From Spirosoma rhododendri (GTDB lineage: Bacteria > Bacteroidota > Bacteroidia > Cytophagales > Spirosomataceae), in the NCBI RefSeq assembly GCF_012849055.1, contig NZ_CP051677.1, positions 3,115,001 to 3,179,000 on the forward strand: 64,000 bases of DNA, read 5' to 3'. A program made the translations under genes and the position numbers. Below the pieces are notes generated by a model. That model saw only the letters and a list, made by a program, of their open reading frames with translations. It searched no databases and was not told where the DNA came from. This document shows, one piece after another, positions 1 to 9,121 of this stretch. Every line of letters starts with the position of its first letter. Within the stretch, counting starts at the first letter, position 1.

Positions 1-1358
1 ATCAGCGTTTTCAAATCACCCACTTCCCGTGATGGGGGCAGGCCAAACGTTTCCATAATCAACTCGCCCGTAATGACGGGTTGAAAATTACGCAGTTCGT
101 CGCGCGTTTCGAGATCGATCAGCTTCTGCTCGACCCGGTCGAAATTGCGCAGGTGCTTCTGTACTTTTTCGTAGTTCTTGGACGTGATATCGGCCCGGCA
201 CAGCGCCATCAGCCCGTCAAGGTCGTGGCCTGCCTCGACCAGCAGTCGGCGTAGGGCCGAGTCGGTAATCTGCTCTTTGGTGAGCGCGATGGGACGCAGA
301 TGCAGCCGCACCAGCTTCTGCACCATCCGCATCGACTCATGCAGGGGCAGTTTCATGGTTCGGAAGATGCCGGGCACCCAGCGCGCGCCCATGTCTTCGT
401 GGCCGTGAAACGTCCAGCCCACCCGCTTGTCGTAGCGTTTTGTTGCCGGTTTGGCGATGTCGTGGAGCAAAGCCGCCCAGCGTAACCAAAGCTCCTGCGC
501 GTCGAGTTCAGGAGTCGATTTGGTGCGATTGGCGATGTTGTCGAGCACCTGCAACGTGTGGTAAAAATTATCCTTGTGGCCGCGTCCTTCGATGGTTTCG
601 ACACCCTTCAATGCCACCAGTTCCGGGAAAATACGCTCCAGCAACCCCGCGTGATACAGCAGCTTGAAGCCGTAAGACGGTGTCGGCGACAGGATAATCT
701 TGTTCAGCTCGTCGGTGATGCGTTCGCGCGACACGATGCCGATTCGTTCGTTCATCTGCACAATCGCGTCGAACGTAGCCGGTTCAATGTCGAAGTTGAG
801 CTGCGATGCAAAGCGGATGGCCCGCATCATCCGGAGCGGATCGTCGGAGAACGTAATGAGCGGGTCGAGTGGGGTGCGGATGATCTTACGTTTGAGATCT
901 TTCTGCCCGTCGAAGGGGTCGAGCAAATCGCCGTAGACGCCTGCTTTGCCTGTACGGTTCAGTTGAATGCCCATTGCGTTGATCGTGAAGTCGCGCCGGT
1001 TCTGATCGTCTTCAAGCGTGCCATCTTCAACGATGGGCTTACGCGAATCGGCCCGGTACGACTCTTTCCGCGCGCCCACAAACTCAACTTCCCACGGTTG
1101 CCCCGCCAGATCGACTTTTACCATCGCCGTTCCAAAGTTGGGAAACACGGCAACGGGGGCTTTCATCGCTTTTCCTACTGCTTCGGCCAGCGCAATGCCG
1201 CTGCCAAGGCAAACCACGTCGATGTCCTTCGAGGGCCGTTTCAGGAGCAAATCACGCACGAACCCACCCACCACATAAGCCCGCATGCCCAGTGCGTCGG
1301 CCTGTTGCGCCAGCGTCTCGAAAATGGGGTTGGTCTGTAATGTGTCGGCGAAATTCAT
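1..1358 (-). CDS. cca: CCA tRNA nucleotidyltransferase / poly(A) polymerase family, HD domain (partial, 3' end beyond window)
   Basis: The reading frame runs from ATG at 1358 down to base 1 with no stop, so the C-terminus is missing. The N-terminus has the class II nucleotidyltransferase signature VVGGFVRDLLL followed by the metal-binding pair in KDIDVVCLG. Further on come RRDFTINAMG, DPLRMMRAIRFA and an HD-domain motif LLHDIAKP. This order is that of bacterial CCA-adding enzymes with a C-terminal HD domain, which add or repair the 3' CCA of tRNA in the cytoplasm. The start is set by ATG 9 nt downstream of a periodic hairpin that fills the gap to the preceding codirectional gene. A poly(A) polymerase role cannot be excluded from sequence alone. 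Confidence 0.93.
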   Translation of the reverse strand, partial: MNFADTLQTNPIFETLAQQADALGMRAYVVGGFVRDLLLKRPSKDIDVVCLGSGIALAEAVGKAMKAPVAVFPNFGTAMVKVDLAGQPWEVEFVGARKESYRADSRKPIVEDGTLEDDQNRRDFTINAMGIQLNRTGKAGVYGDLLDPFDGQKDLKRKIIRTPLDPLITFSDDPLRMMRAIRFASQLNFDIEPATFDAIVQMNERIGIVSRERITDELNKIILSPTPSYGFKLLYHAGLLERIFPELVALKGVETIEGRGHKDNFYHTLQVLDNIANRTKSTPELDAQELWLRWAALLHDIAKPATKRYDKRVGWTFHGHEDMGARWVPGIFRTMKLPLHESMRMVQKLVRLHLRPIALTKEQITDSALRRLLVEAGHDLDGLMALCRADITSKNYEKVQKHLRNFDRVEQKLIDLETRDELRNFQPVITGELIMETFGLPPSREVGDLKTL

Positions 1359-1366
1359 ACTGTTGT

Positions 1367-1447
1367 GTTTAACGTTTGTAGTTCAATGTTTAACGTTGGT
1401 TGCTGCTTGTCAGTAAAACATTAAACCTTACACGTTAAACCTTAAAC
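1367..1447. repeat. Hairpin with 7-nt periodic arms (H1)
   Basis: The left arm from 1368 reads as consecutive 7-mers TTTAACG, TTTGTAG, TTCAATG. The reverse complement of the right arm reads TTTAAGG, TTTAACG, TGTAAGG. Both arms keep the 7-nt period around an approximately 18-nt unique loop. The element starts right after the stop of the Sua5-like gene and ends 8 nt before the cca start codon. Confidence 0.8.
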
Positions 1448-1978
1448 TCATTTTCTAATAAAACTCACCCCGCCGTCGATGCTGAGCCGGATGATGCGGG
1501 GTTTGCGGGGCATACCGGGTAAAGCGCCGAACCGCTCACTGACGGCGGCTTCGGCTGGCGGGGGCAGCGTCAGCGATTCAAACGGAATCGTGAGCAGACC
1601 CTTGCCATAGCCGCCGATCAGCCGCTGGATTTCGGGATTGAGTGCCCGCCGGACCGCGATCTCCTGACTACGTTCGAGCAGTACGGGCGCGATGTTTTTC
1701 CCTTGTTCAAACACCACGATTAAGGGCGTGTCGGAAAAATCAACCACGTCGTAAGCCACATCGGGTAGTTTGGCGACGTACATCACCAGCTGATCGGGGT
1801 GTTGAATCAGCACCGTTGGGCGGACGCCGTCGGGCATGACTGAGAACAGCGTCAGCAGTTTCGCAACGGCTTCTTCACTGGTAGGGTCGGCCGCTACCGA
1901 CCAGCCGGTTTCGTCGGCCAGTGCAATCAGATTGCCTTGCCGGAGTTGATACGTAATGTCGCGGATTGTAGCTGCCAT
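1448..1978 (-). CDS. Sua5/YciO/YrdC-family protein
   Basis: A 176-aa protein with the YrdC/Sua5-like fold signature: an N-terminal GNLIALADETGWSVAADP stretch like the 'power/threshold' strand of the family, central PTVLIQHPDQL, and GGYGKGLLTIPFES near the C-terminus. Family members bind dsRNA/tRNA and ATP, and true Sua5/TsaC makes threonylcarbamoyl-AMP for the t6A37 tRNA modification. This protein is divergent and short, so it is likely a YciO-like paralogue rather than the main TsaC. It precedes cca in the same direction with only a hairpin between them, so both may be tRNA-related genes in one transcript. Confidence 0.75.
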   Translation of the reverse strand: MAATIRDITYQLRQGNLIALADETGWSVAADPTSEEAVAKLLTLFSVMPDGVRPTVLIQHPDQLVMYVAKLPDVAYDVVDFSDTPLIVVFEQGKNIAPVLLERSQEIAVRRALNPEIQRLIGGYGKGLLTIPFESLTLPPPAEAAVSERFGALPGMPRKPRIIRLSIDGGVSFIRK

Positions 1979-2136
1979 AGTGGTTGAAACCGCAAAGATA
2001 CGGCGCGGTTCGCCAATCGACCAGTTGCAGTATGTCTTTGTTAAATCCGGCTTTGATCGACGCGTGAAAAGACAACTGCCCGCCAGTGGTGTTTACTGGT
2101 TGATAAACCGACTCACCCAACCACCCTAGTTACGCT

Positions 2137-2811
2137 ATGACTACCCCCGTACGACCAAAGGCCATTGTATTCGACGTCAACGAAACCCTGCTCGACCTGA
2201 GCAGTTTACAGCGGGCGTTCACGCAGACGTTCAACGAGCAATTCGCCTTCAAATTCTGGTTTTCGACTCTGCTCCAGTACTCGCTCGTTGATACCCTGAC
2301 GACGAATTATCACGATTTTGGCCAGATTGGAAAAGCCGCCCTAACCATGACCAGCGCGTATTTCGACAAGCCGCTATCGCCCGACGAGCAGTAAGCATTA
2401 CTAGGGAAAATTCTCGACCTACAGCCGCACCCCGACGTGGAACCGGGCCTTGCCCGACTGAAAGAAGCCGGGTTTCGACTGGTCACACTGACCAATTCGC
2501 CGACTAAAACGCTGATGCAGCAAATGGCAAACACGGGGTTGGGGGCGTACTTTGAATCGCTCTGGAGCGTGGACGATGTGCAGTTGTTCAAGCCCCATCC
2601 GCAGACCTACCAACTGGCTCTGTCGCGGCTGCAACTGCCGCCGGAACAGACGATGATGGTCGCGTGCCACGCCTGGGATCTGGCTGGTGCCGCCCACGCC
2701 GGTATGCAAACGGGATTCATCGCCCGGCCCGGTCAGTCACCCTACGCATTGGCCCCCGCCCCGACCATAACGGGAAAGACGCTGACTGATCTGGTCGAGC
2801 AATTGGTGTGA
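2137..2811 (+). pseudogene. Haloacid dehalogenase type II (HAD superfamily), interrupted by in-frame TAA
   Basis: The frame 2137-2811 would encode 224 aa of an L-2-haloacid dehalogenase-like HAD hydrolase. Motif I is VFDVNETLLDL with nucleophile Asp13. Motif II is LVTLTNSPTKT, the Lys motif is FKPHPQTY, and motif III lies around MMVACHAWDL. A TAA at 2392-2394 (codon 86) splits it. The codons after it (ALLGKILDL...) continue the family in the same frame, so a single C-to-T change of CAA to TAA explains the break. A GTG at 2437 could restart translation but would lack the nucleophile. Real nonsense mutation and sequencing error are both possible. Confidence 0.85.
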
Positions 2812-2827
2812 TGTGTAGCCTACAACT

Positions 2828-2950
2828 GTAGCCTGGCGTTGATATGTAGCCTGGACGTCTACGTCCGGGTGGACGCGAAGCGACCAATAAGCTGCCGCCA
2901 CGAATAGTTGGCCTGACGGCCACCCGGACGTGGACGTCCAGGCTACAGTT
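2828..2950. repeat. Dispersed GC-rich inverted repeat, family F1 copy 1
   Basis: Left arm 2845-2872 begins TGTAGCCTGGACGTC, and the right arm 2920-2947 is its reverse complement with one mismatch. A second copy with similar loop sequence lies at 22553-22680. A partial extra TGTAGCCTGG half-site precedes the left arm in both copies. The shared loop shows this is a homologous element of about 120 bp, not two chance hairpins. Confidence 0.85.
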
Positions 2951-2988
2951 GCACAACCATCCCTTCTACCGAACACAAAAACAACACG

Positions 2989-3723
2989 ATGAGAGCGCTG
3001 CTTTTCTTACTGTCTTTTAGCCTGTCGCTTGGTACGGTGACGGCGCAGGTCAAACCCGCTGATCTTGCCGGGGCGTGGCAGTTTACCGAGCCGTCGGGTA
3101 CGCGGACCGTGCTGACGTTTGCCGACAGCTACCTTATTCAGACCGTCTACGAACCCGGCCGCTTTATCAGTACCAGTGGTGGAACGTGGCAACTGATGGG
3201 CGACAATCTGTTTGAAGTTGTTGAGTTTGATTCCAACGATAGCAGCCACGTCGGAGTAGCTGAGCGAATGCAGGTCAAGGTGGCCAATAAAAAGCTGACG
3301 CTGAGGACAAAAACTCGCACACTGACGTTTGACCGGGTCGCGCCAGACAGGGTCGATCAGTCTGGTTCGTCAGATCAACTGGCCGGTTTATGGCGTATTA
3401 CGAGCCGGGCCAATGATGCGGGTCAGCTGACGCCCATGCAAGGTGGCCCCCGCAAAACGATCAAACTCCTGACCGGAACTCGCTTCCAATGGGTAGCAAT
3501 CAACCCCCTGACGAAGCAATTTTTCGGCACTGGAGGTGGCACGTACGTGTTAAAAGACGGTAAGTACACCGAAACGATTGAGTTTTTCTCCCGCGACAAT
3601 AGCCGCGTCGGTAAGTCGCTGACGTTTGGTGCCGAGGTAAGCCCGAACGAGTGGCACCATACGGGGCAAAGCTCGACGGGTGGACCGGTCAACGAGATCT
3701 GGAGTCGGGAGGCCGGTAAATAA
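2989..3723 (+). CDS. Secreted protein with two tandem homologous domains
   Basis: A 244-aa protein with a clear signal peptide (MRALLFLLSFSLSLGTVTAQ). The mature part contains two similar units of about 100 residues. Unit 1 (residues ~26-110) has LAGAWQFTEPSGTRTVLTF and ends in FDSNDSSHVG. Unit 2 (~132-235) has LAGLWRITSRA and ends in FFSRDNSRVG. The pattern GxW...GGTW/Y...xxEFxSxDxSxVG suggests a small beta-barrel, lipocalin-like fold, but I cannot name a function. It is probably periplasmic or exported. The duplication is seen directly; the fold is inference. Confidence 0.8.
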   Translation: MRALLFLLSFSLSLGTVTAQVKPADLAGAWQFTEPSGTRTVLTFADSYLIQTVYEPGRFISTSGGTWQLMGDNLFEVVEFDSNDSSHVGVAERMQVKVANKKLTLRTKTRTLTFDRVAPDRVDQSGSSDQLAGLWRITSRANDAGQLTPMQGGPRKTIKLLTGTRFQWVAINPLTKQFFGTGGGTYVLKDGKYTETIEFFSRDNSRVGKSLTFGAEVSPNEWHHTGQSSTGGPVNEIWSREAGK

Positions 3724-3785
3724 ACGGCGTTCCAACCGATGCATGAACAATATGGTCTAGTCAGCAACCAACACTGCGCTACACC

Positions 3786-4124
3786 ATGAACCGACTAATC
3801 AATTGCTTGCTTTTCGCTGGCCTGATGCTGATGAGTTGCCAGCGCGATAACCTGCCGAGCTGCGTAGAGAACCAAATCAAGCAGATACAGGCGCAGGGGG
3901 TTTGGAGCCCGCCCGCCAAAATCTACCAGTACCGGTATCAGGGCCGGACGGTCTACTTTATTCCACAACGCTGCTGCGATATACCGAGTCAGCTGCTGGA
4001 TGAAAACTGCAATCAGATTTGTTCGCCCGATGGGGGCTTTACCGGGGCGGGCGATGGCCGATGCAGCGACTTCTTCAAAACCCGCACCGACGAAAAGCTG
4101 ATTTGGGAAGACACGAGAAGATAA
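3786..4124 (+). CDS. Small lipoprotein, DUF6970-like
   Basis: A 112-aa protein with a lipoprotein signal (LMLMSCQRDN, Cys at residue 18). The mature part is cysteine-rich and has QYRYQGRTVYFIPQRCCDIPSQ, followed by CNQICSPDGGFTGAGDGRCSDF. This pattern matches a small family of Bacteroidota lipoproteins I remember as DUF6970; the number should be verified. The conserved cysteines may form disulfides or bind metal in the periplasm. No function is known to me. It follows the two-domain secreted protein by 62 nt in the same direction. Confidence 0.75.
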   Translation: MNRLINCLLFAGLMLMSCQRDNLPSCVENQIKQIQAQGVWSPPAKIYQYRYQGRTVYFIPQRCCDIPSQLLDENCNQICSPDGGFTGAGDGRCSDFFKTRTDEKLIWEDTRR

Positions 4125-4319
4125 CGTGAACCAGCCCTGTGCGTTGGCGTGTCGTCTGGTAACCACACGCGCTATGTAGCCTGTTTATCTGGTTCGTATA
4201 CGACAGCGGGGGCGTTCACATTATATCGCTTTAATGTTGGTTTACGAGCAGAATACAGTGGGTAAATCGGATAATAAGCTGCTTTTAGTGTATGATTCCG
4301 AGGTGATAATCTGCTGCCT

Positions 4320-6725
4320 ATGCGCCTGATTGCGTTACTATCCATACTCATCGTTAGCGGTTACCAACTCGTTCTGGCGCAGACGCCCCGCCCGACGACG
4401 TCCGTTTTTTCCGTGACGGGCTATGTGCGCGACGCCCGGACCAAACAACCGATTCAAGGGGCTAACATCGTCGTGCTCGACGTGTCGAAGGGATACGTCA
4501 CGGCGAAAGATGGCTTCTTCGTGGTAAACCTGCCCGTTGGCCGATACGTCCTGAAATTTACGCATGTCGGCTACCGCCCTACGCTCGACACGGTGCAGGT
4601 GCAGGGCACTGTGTTTCGGGAGGTGTACATGCCCGACGATGCCAAAGACCTCGACGAAGTGGTCGTGACCAGCGAAACGCCCGACCGTAATGTGCGTAAG
4701 GTCGAGCTGGGCGTGTCGCAGCTGACGATTCGGAGTATCCGGCGCATTCCCCCGCTGCTGGGTGAGGTCGACGTAATTCGGAGTCTGCTACTGCTGCCGG
4801 GTGTGACAACGGTGGGTGAAGGGGCTCCCGGTTTCAACGTGCGCGGGGGCAGCGTCGATCAGAATCTGGTGTTGCTGGACGATGCGCCGGTGTTCAATAC
4901 CAGCCACCTGATGGGCTTTTTCTCGGCCTTCAACCCCGATGTGGTGCGCGACGTAACGCTCAACCGGGGCGGGGTGGCGGCTTCGTATGGCGGCCGGGCG
5001 TCGTCGGTGCTGGACGTGAAGGTGCGCGAGCCCGACGCGCAGAAATGGAGCATCAACGGCGGTATCGGTGTCGTGTCGAGCCGGTTGGGTGTCGAGGGGC
5101 CGATCATCAAAAACAAGCTGTCGCTGCTGCTCGGGGCGCGGGCGTCGTTCAACGATTTTCTGTTCAAGCTGGCTCCGCCCAACCTGCGAAACACCCGCGC
5201 CAATTTCTACGACCTGACGGGGAAGCTGAAGTACCAGCTCAACGAGCAGCATACCCTGACCCTGACGGGCTACCAGAGTCAGGATGTGTTCAAGCTGCCG
5301 TCTGATTCGCTGTCGGGGCAGGAGATCAACGCATCGTCGACCCAGTTCAACTACCAGACGCTCAACGGAACGCTGCACTGGAACTACTTTATCAGCAAAC
5401 GGGCCAACCTCAGTACGGCCCTGATTCTGAGCCGCTACAAAGCTGATCTGTCGGCACCCGATTCGGCCAACGCGTTTAATCTGCGGTCGGGTGTGCGGCA
5501 GCGGCAGCTGAAATCCGATTTTAGTTATTCGCTCAACAAAGCCCATCAGTTGCAGGTCGGGATAAGCGTAATCGACTACCGGGTGCAGCCCAATACGCGG
5601 ACCGTCGGCCCGTTTTCCAACGTGTTGCCGGTAACGCTGGCCGACGAACAGGCGTATGAACTAGCGGGCTATGTGCAGGACGAATGGACAATCAACCCGG
5701 CCCTATCGATACTGGCGGGCCTGCGCTACTCCGAACTGCTCAACCGGGGACCGGCTACCGTGCAGACCTACGCCGAAAATGGCCCCGTGCAGGATGAAAC
5801 CGTGACGGGCACCCGTACTTACACCGCCGGAACCATCTACCACACAACGGGGGGACTGGAACCCCGGCTGGCCCTGCGCTGGTCGGTCGGTGAGGGGAAA
5901 TCGGTGAAGCTGGGGTACAGTCGGCTGCGGCAGTACATCAATCAGATTACCAACACGACGGCCGCGCTGCCAACGTCGCGCTGGCACCTGAGCGACGTGT
6001 ATACCAAACCGCAGATTGCCGATCAGTATTCGCTGGGCTATTTCCGCAACAGCACCGACAATGCCTACGAACTATCGGGCGAGGTGTATTACAAGCACAT
6101 CGCCAACGCCATCGACTACCGCGACGGGGCTGAAATTCAGCTGGCCCCCGCCGTTGAAACGCAGATCGTGCAGGGCGATGGCCGGGCGTATGGGGTGGAG
6201 GGGCTGGCCCGCAAAAACAAAGGCCGCTGGACGGGTTTCGCCAGCTACACCTACGCCCGCACGTTCCTGACGATGAACAGCCCCTACGCCAGCGAACGCG
6301 TCAACAACGGCAACCCGTATCCGGCCAACTACGACAAGCCGCACACGCTCAACATACTGGCGACGTACCGCCCCACGGCCTGGTTTAGCCTGTCGCTGAA
6401 TTTCACATACAGCACCGGTCGCCCGACGACGCAGCCTTACGCCCGCGCCCTCATCAACGGCATCTACGTACCGATCTACGTGGACCGGAATCAGCAGCGC
6501 ATCCCCGACTACCATCGGCTCGATTTCTCGATGCTGTTCGAGCAGAACCCGCTCAAAAAGAAGCGAAACCAGAGCAGCTGGGTCTTTTCGATTTACAATG
6601 TCTACGCGCACAAGAATGCGTATTCGGTCTTTTACCGGCTCAGCAATGCCGCCAATGAGAACGCCTACAAGCTGTCCATTTTCGGCACTGTGTTTCCTTC
6701 GTTGACGTACAATTTTAAGTTTTGA
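4320..6725 (+). CDS. TonB-dependent outer-membrane receptor with N-terminal carboxypeptidase-regulatory-like domain
   Basis: An 801-aa protein with signal peptide (cut near LVLAQTPRP). A CarboxypepD_reg-like beta-sandwich follows (~residues 30-115: VTGYVRDARTKQPIQGANI). Next are the linker DLDEVVVTSE and a TonB plug (GVTTVGEGAPGFNVRGGSVDQ), then a 22-strand-type barrel to the C-terminal NFKF. It imports an unknown ligand across the outer membrane with energy from TonB. This subtype is usually encoded beside a DUF4249 lipoprotein, which is exactly the next gene here, rather than beside SusD. The 195 bp upstream holds no obvious gene. The ligand cannot be told from sequence. Confidence 0.93.
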   Translation: MRLIALLSILIVSGYQLVLAQTPRPTTSVFSVTGYVRDARTKQPIQGANIVVLDVSKGYVTAKDGFFVVNLPVGRYVLKFTHVGYRPTLDTVQVQGTVFREVYMPDDAKDLDEVVVTSETPDRNVRKVELGVSQLTIRSIRRIPPLLGEVDVIRSLLLLPGVTTVGEGAPGFNVRGGSVDQNLVLLDDAPVFNTSHLMGFFSAFNPDVVRDVTLNRGGVAASYGGRASSVLDVKVREPDAQKWSINGGIGVVSSRLGVEGPIIKNKLSLLLGARASFNDFLFKLAPPNLRNTRANFYDLTGKLKYQLNEQHTLTLTGYQSQDVFKLPSDSLSGQEINASSTQFNYQTLNGTLHWNYFISKRANLSTALILSRYKADLSAPDSANAFNLRSGVRQRQLKSDFSYSLNKAHQLQVGISVIDYRVQPNTRTVGPFSNVLPVTLADEQAYELAGYVQDEWTINPALSILAGLRYSELLNRGPATVQTYAENGPVQDETVTGTRTYTAGTIYHTTGGLEPRLALRWSVGEGKSVKLGYSRLRQYINQITNTTAALPTSRWHLSDVYTKPQIADQYSLGYFRNSTDNAYELSGEVYYKHIANAIDYRDGAEIQLAPAVETQIVQGDGRAYGVEGLARKNKGRWTGFASYTYARTFLTMNSPYASERVNNGNPYPANYDKPHTLNILATYRPTAWFSLSLNFTYSTGRPTTQPYARALINGIYVPIYVDRNQQRIPDYHRLDFSMLFEQNPLKKKRNQSSWVFSIYNVYAHKNAYSVFYRLSNAANENAYKLSIFGTVFPSLTYNFKF

Positions 6726-6733
6726 CGAAGTCA

Positions 6734-6811
6734 GGTTTAAAGTCTGATGTTCAACGTTTGACGTTGGGCGCAGTCAGCAACAGTAAACGATAAACTTCAG
6801 ACTTTAAACCC
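6734..6811. repeat. Hairpin with 7-nt periodic arms (H2)
   Basis: The left arm reads as 7-mers TTTAAAG, TCTGATG, TTCAACG, TTTGACG. The reverse complement of the right arm reads TTTAAAG, TCTGAAG, TTTATCG, TTTACTG. The outer 14 bp are perfectly paired and the inner part is imperfect. The element fills the gap between the TonB receptor stop and the DUF4249 start, ending 3 nt before ATG. Confidence 0.85.
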
Positions 6812-6814
6812 GTT

Positions 6815-7879
6815 ATGAAACTGCGCTCCTTACTCATAACCCTTTGCTGCGCGTTGGTCGTGATGGCCTGCGTGACGGAGTTTAAAACCGATACGGTCAG
6901 TATTGCCCCCGCGCTGGTGGTGGAAGGGCAGGTGACCGACCAGCCCGGCCCGTATACCGTTCGGCTCACCCGTACCGCCGATTACAGCATTCAGAGTATC
7001 AACCTGCTCGAAACCGGGGCGACCGTAACCATCGCCGACAACAAAGGCAACCGGGAGATACTGACCGAACTGTCGCCGGGGGGGATGTACCAGACCCGCG
7101 TCGGCGGTTTGCAGGGCGTGGTGGGGCGAAGCTATACGCTGACGATCAGAACGAAAGCCGGGCTGACTTACGAATCGACGGCTGAGGTGCTGCCGGGTGT
7201 CGCGCCCATCGCAAAAATATACTACGAATATACCAGTCAACCCCGCGTCAATCAGCTGGGTATCAAACAGGGCTGGAACGTGTACGTCGACACAAAAGAC
7301 CCCGACACGCTGGGCAATTACTACCGCTGGAACTGGACGCATTACGAACAGTTACAGGCTTGCCAGAAAACGTTTAATCAGTCGAAGATGGTTTACACGG
7401 GCATTGGCTGCTGTACGCCCTGCTGGCAGATCGACCGGTGCTACAACTGCATTGAAATCAGTTCCGACGCCAACGTCAATGGGCAGGCAATCAGTCGGCA
7501 ATACATCACGCAGGTACCGTATACATCCAGTGTTCGCTACTACCTGTCGGTGCAGCAGCAGGGGCTAAGCCGGGGGGCGTATCAGTTCTGGAAAAGCGTG
7601 AAGCAACTGGTCAGCAACACGGGTGGTTTGTTCGACGCGGCACCGTCGTCGGTAGCCGGGAATCTGCGCTGTACCAGCGATGCCCGTCAACCCGTCTACG
7701 GCTATTTTGGGGCGGTGGGGCTGTCGGAGCAGGTTATCTACGTCGACCGCAGTACCGGGCAGGGAAGGCCCGACACCGACTTCCCAATCGAGATTCCGTA
7801 CCCGACCAGCCCGCCCTGCATTGCCTGCCAGAACAGCTTGTACCAGACGCCGGTAGCCCCGCGCGGCTGGCTCTACTGA
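6815..7879 (+). CDS. DUF4249 lipoprotein, partner of the upstream TonB receptor
   Basis: A 354-aa protein with a lipoprotein signal (ALVVMACVTEF, lipobox Cys ~residue 20). The N-terminal third has the family pattern LVVEGQVTDQPGPYTVRLTRT, then GATVTIADNKG and GRSYTLTIRTKAGLTYES. This is the usual DUF4249 beginning, proposed to be a surface or periplasmic accessory to a TonB receptor. The C-terminal half has cysteine clusters (CCTPCWQIDRCYNC), seen in family members. Gene order receptor-DUF4249 with a 90-nt gap implies co-transcription. A seven-G run at codons 86-88 is intact here, unlike several G runs elsewhere in the window. Confidence 0.9.
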   Translation: MKLRSLLITLCCALVVMACVTEFKTDTVSIAPALVVEGQVTDQPGPYTVRLTRTADYSIQSINLLETGATVTIADNKGNREILTELSPGGMYQTRVGGLQGVVGRSYTLTIRTKAGLTYESTAEVLPGVAPIAKIYYEYTSQPRVNQLGIKQGWNVYVDTKDPDTLGNYYRWNWTHYEQLQACQKTFNQSKMVYTGIGCCTPCWQIDRCYNCIEISSDANVNGQAISRQYITQVPYTSSVRYYLSVQQQGLSRGAYQFWKSVKQLVSNTGGLFDAAPSSVAGNLRCTSDARQPVYGYFGAVGLSEQVIYVDRSTGQGRPDTDFPIEIPYPTSPPCIACQNSLYQTPVAPRGWLY

Positions 7880-7921
7880 ACGGGTTGACAACCCGCCCCA
7901 AATCCAATAAATTTGTGAACA

Positions 7922-8007
7922 GGTCTAAGCCGGGCCGCCGGGCGGTTCAACGTTTAAGGTTGCCGACAACCGTTAACGTTAAACCGCCCGGCGGCCCGGC
8001 TTAGACC
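7922..8007. repeat. GC-rich perfect-arm hairpin with short 7-nt periodic core (H3)
   Basis: Arms 7922-7947 and 7982-8007 are perfect 26-bp reverse complements, starting GGTCTAAGCCGGGCC. The inner part carries TTCAACG, TTTAAGG and complementary words of the same 7-nt type as the other hairpins. It sits between the DUF4249 gene and the GT9 gene, 20 nt before the latter's ATG. A terminator role is possible, but no T-run follows. Confidence 0.8.
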
Positions 8008-8027
8008 ATAAACGTTGAACTCAACTC

Positions 8028-9023
8028 ATGGCTTCCCCGGTGAAAATTCTGGTGCTGCGATTTTCGTCGATTGGCGACATCGTCCTGACGACGCCCGTGA
8101 TGCGTTGCCTGAAACAGCAACTGCCGGACGCGGAGGTGCACTTCTGCACGAAACGGGCGTTTCAGACGCTTGTCGAGACTAATCCGTACATCGATAAGAT
8201 TCATTACCTCGACGGGGGGCTGAGCGAACTGCTGGCCCAACTGCGTCCCGAACGCTTCGATTACATTATTGACCTGCACAACAACCTGCGTACCCGGATG
8301 ATTAAGCTGGGCCTGCTGGGCGTGAAAGCATACAGTTTCGACAAGCTTAATCTGCGCAAGTACCTGTACGTCCGCTGGAAAGTCAACGCCATGCCCGACG
8401 TCCATATCGTTGATCGGTACATGGACACCGTCCGGCCGCTGGGGGTTATCAACGACGAGAACGGACTGGATTATTTCATTCCCTACAAAGATCAGATCGA
8501 GCCTGAGTGGCTTCCCGCCACCCACCGCGCCGACTACGTAGCCTACGCCATCGGTGGGCAGCACGCAACCAAGAAGCTACCCGTGCCGCGCATGATCGAA
8601 CTGTGCCGCCGGATCAACTACCCGGTGGTGCTGCTGGGCGGTAAGGAAGACCGCGCGGCTGGTGCCGAGATCGAACAGGCGCTGGGCAGCGGGCTGATCT
8701 ACAACGCCTGCGGGCAGTACAACCTGAATCAGTCGGCGTCACTGCTACAGCGGGCGCGGGTGGTGTTCAGCCACGATACGGGCCTGATGCACATCGCAGC
8801 TGCGCTCAAAAAGAAAGTGTATTCGATCTGGGGAAACACCACACCCCAGTTGGGCATGTACCCGTACAAGACCAATTACGTCGTGCTGGAAAAGACCGGA
8901 CTCGGTTGTCGCCCCTGCTCTAAAATCGGCTTCGACGCCTGCCCGCTCGGCCACTTCAAGTGCATGAACGAACTGCCCCTCGACTTCGAAATGCGGGATC
9001 TGCGGACGAAAAAGAATTTTTAG
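8028..9023 (+). CDS. Glycosyltransferase family 9 (heptosyltransferase-like)
   Basis: A 331-aa protein of the ADP-heptose:LPS heptosyltransferase (GT9, GT-B fold) family. The N-terminal domain has LRFSSIGDIVLTTPVMR, the nucleotide-proximal loop of the family, followed by FDYIIDLHNNLRTR. The C-terminal domain has VVFSHDTGLMHIAAALKK and VYSIWGNTTPQLGMYPY, which bind the sugar nucleotide. It would act at the inner membrane on the LPS core, consistent with the Kdo genes about 10 kb downstream. The exact donor sugar is not determinable. The length is normal for the family. Confidence 0.9.
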   Translation: MASPVKILVLRFSSIGDIVLTTPVMRCLKQQLPDAEVHFCTKRAFQTLVETNPYIDKIHYLDGGLSELLAQLRPERFDYIIDLHNNLRTRMIKLGLLGVKAYSFDKLNLRKYLYVRWKVNAMPDVHIVDRYMDTVRPLGVINDENGLDYFIPYKDQIEPEWLPATHRADYVAYAIGGQHATKKLPVPRMIELCRRINYPVVLLGGKEDRAAGAEIEQALGSGLIYNACGQYNLNQSASLLQRARVVFSHDTGLMHIAAALKKKVYSIWGNTTPQLGMYPYKTNYVVLEKTGLGCRPCSKIGFDACPLGHFKCMNELPLDFEMRDLRTKKNF

Positions 9024-9121
9024 GGGGTGGTGTCAGGTAGCGGTTCCTGATCACAGCTGGGCCGTTTCTCCTTTGTCAGTGGGCTGTTATCAATGGATTG
9101 GATCAGGCTAACCTGTCGAAG

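Noticed and set aside
1367..1447. CRISPR-like reading of the periodic repeats
   Set aside because: The words are 7-8 nt with no spacers, and the two arms are inverted. No cas genes are present.
8215..8220. Six-G run in the GT9 gene as another phase-variation tract
   Set aside because: The frame is intact, and the run encodes two conserved glycines. It serves as a control that not every G run is altered.
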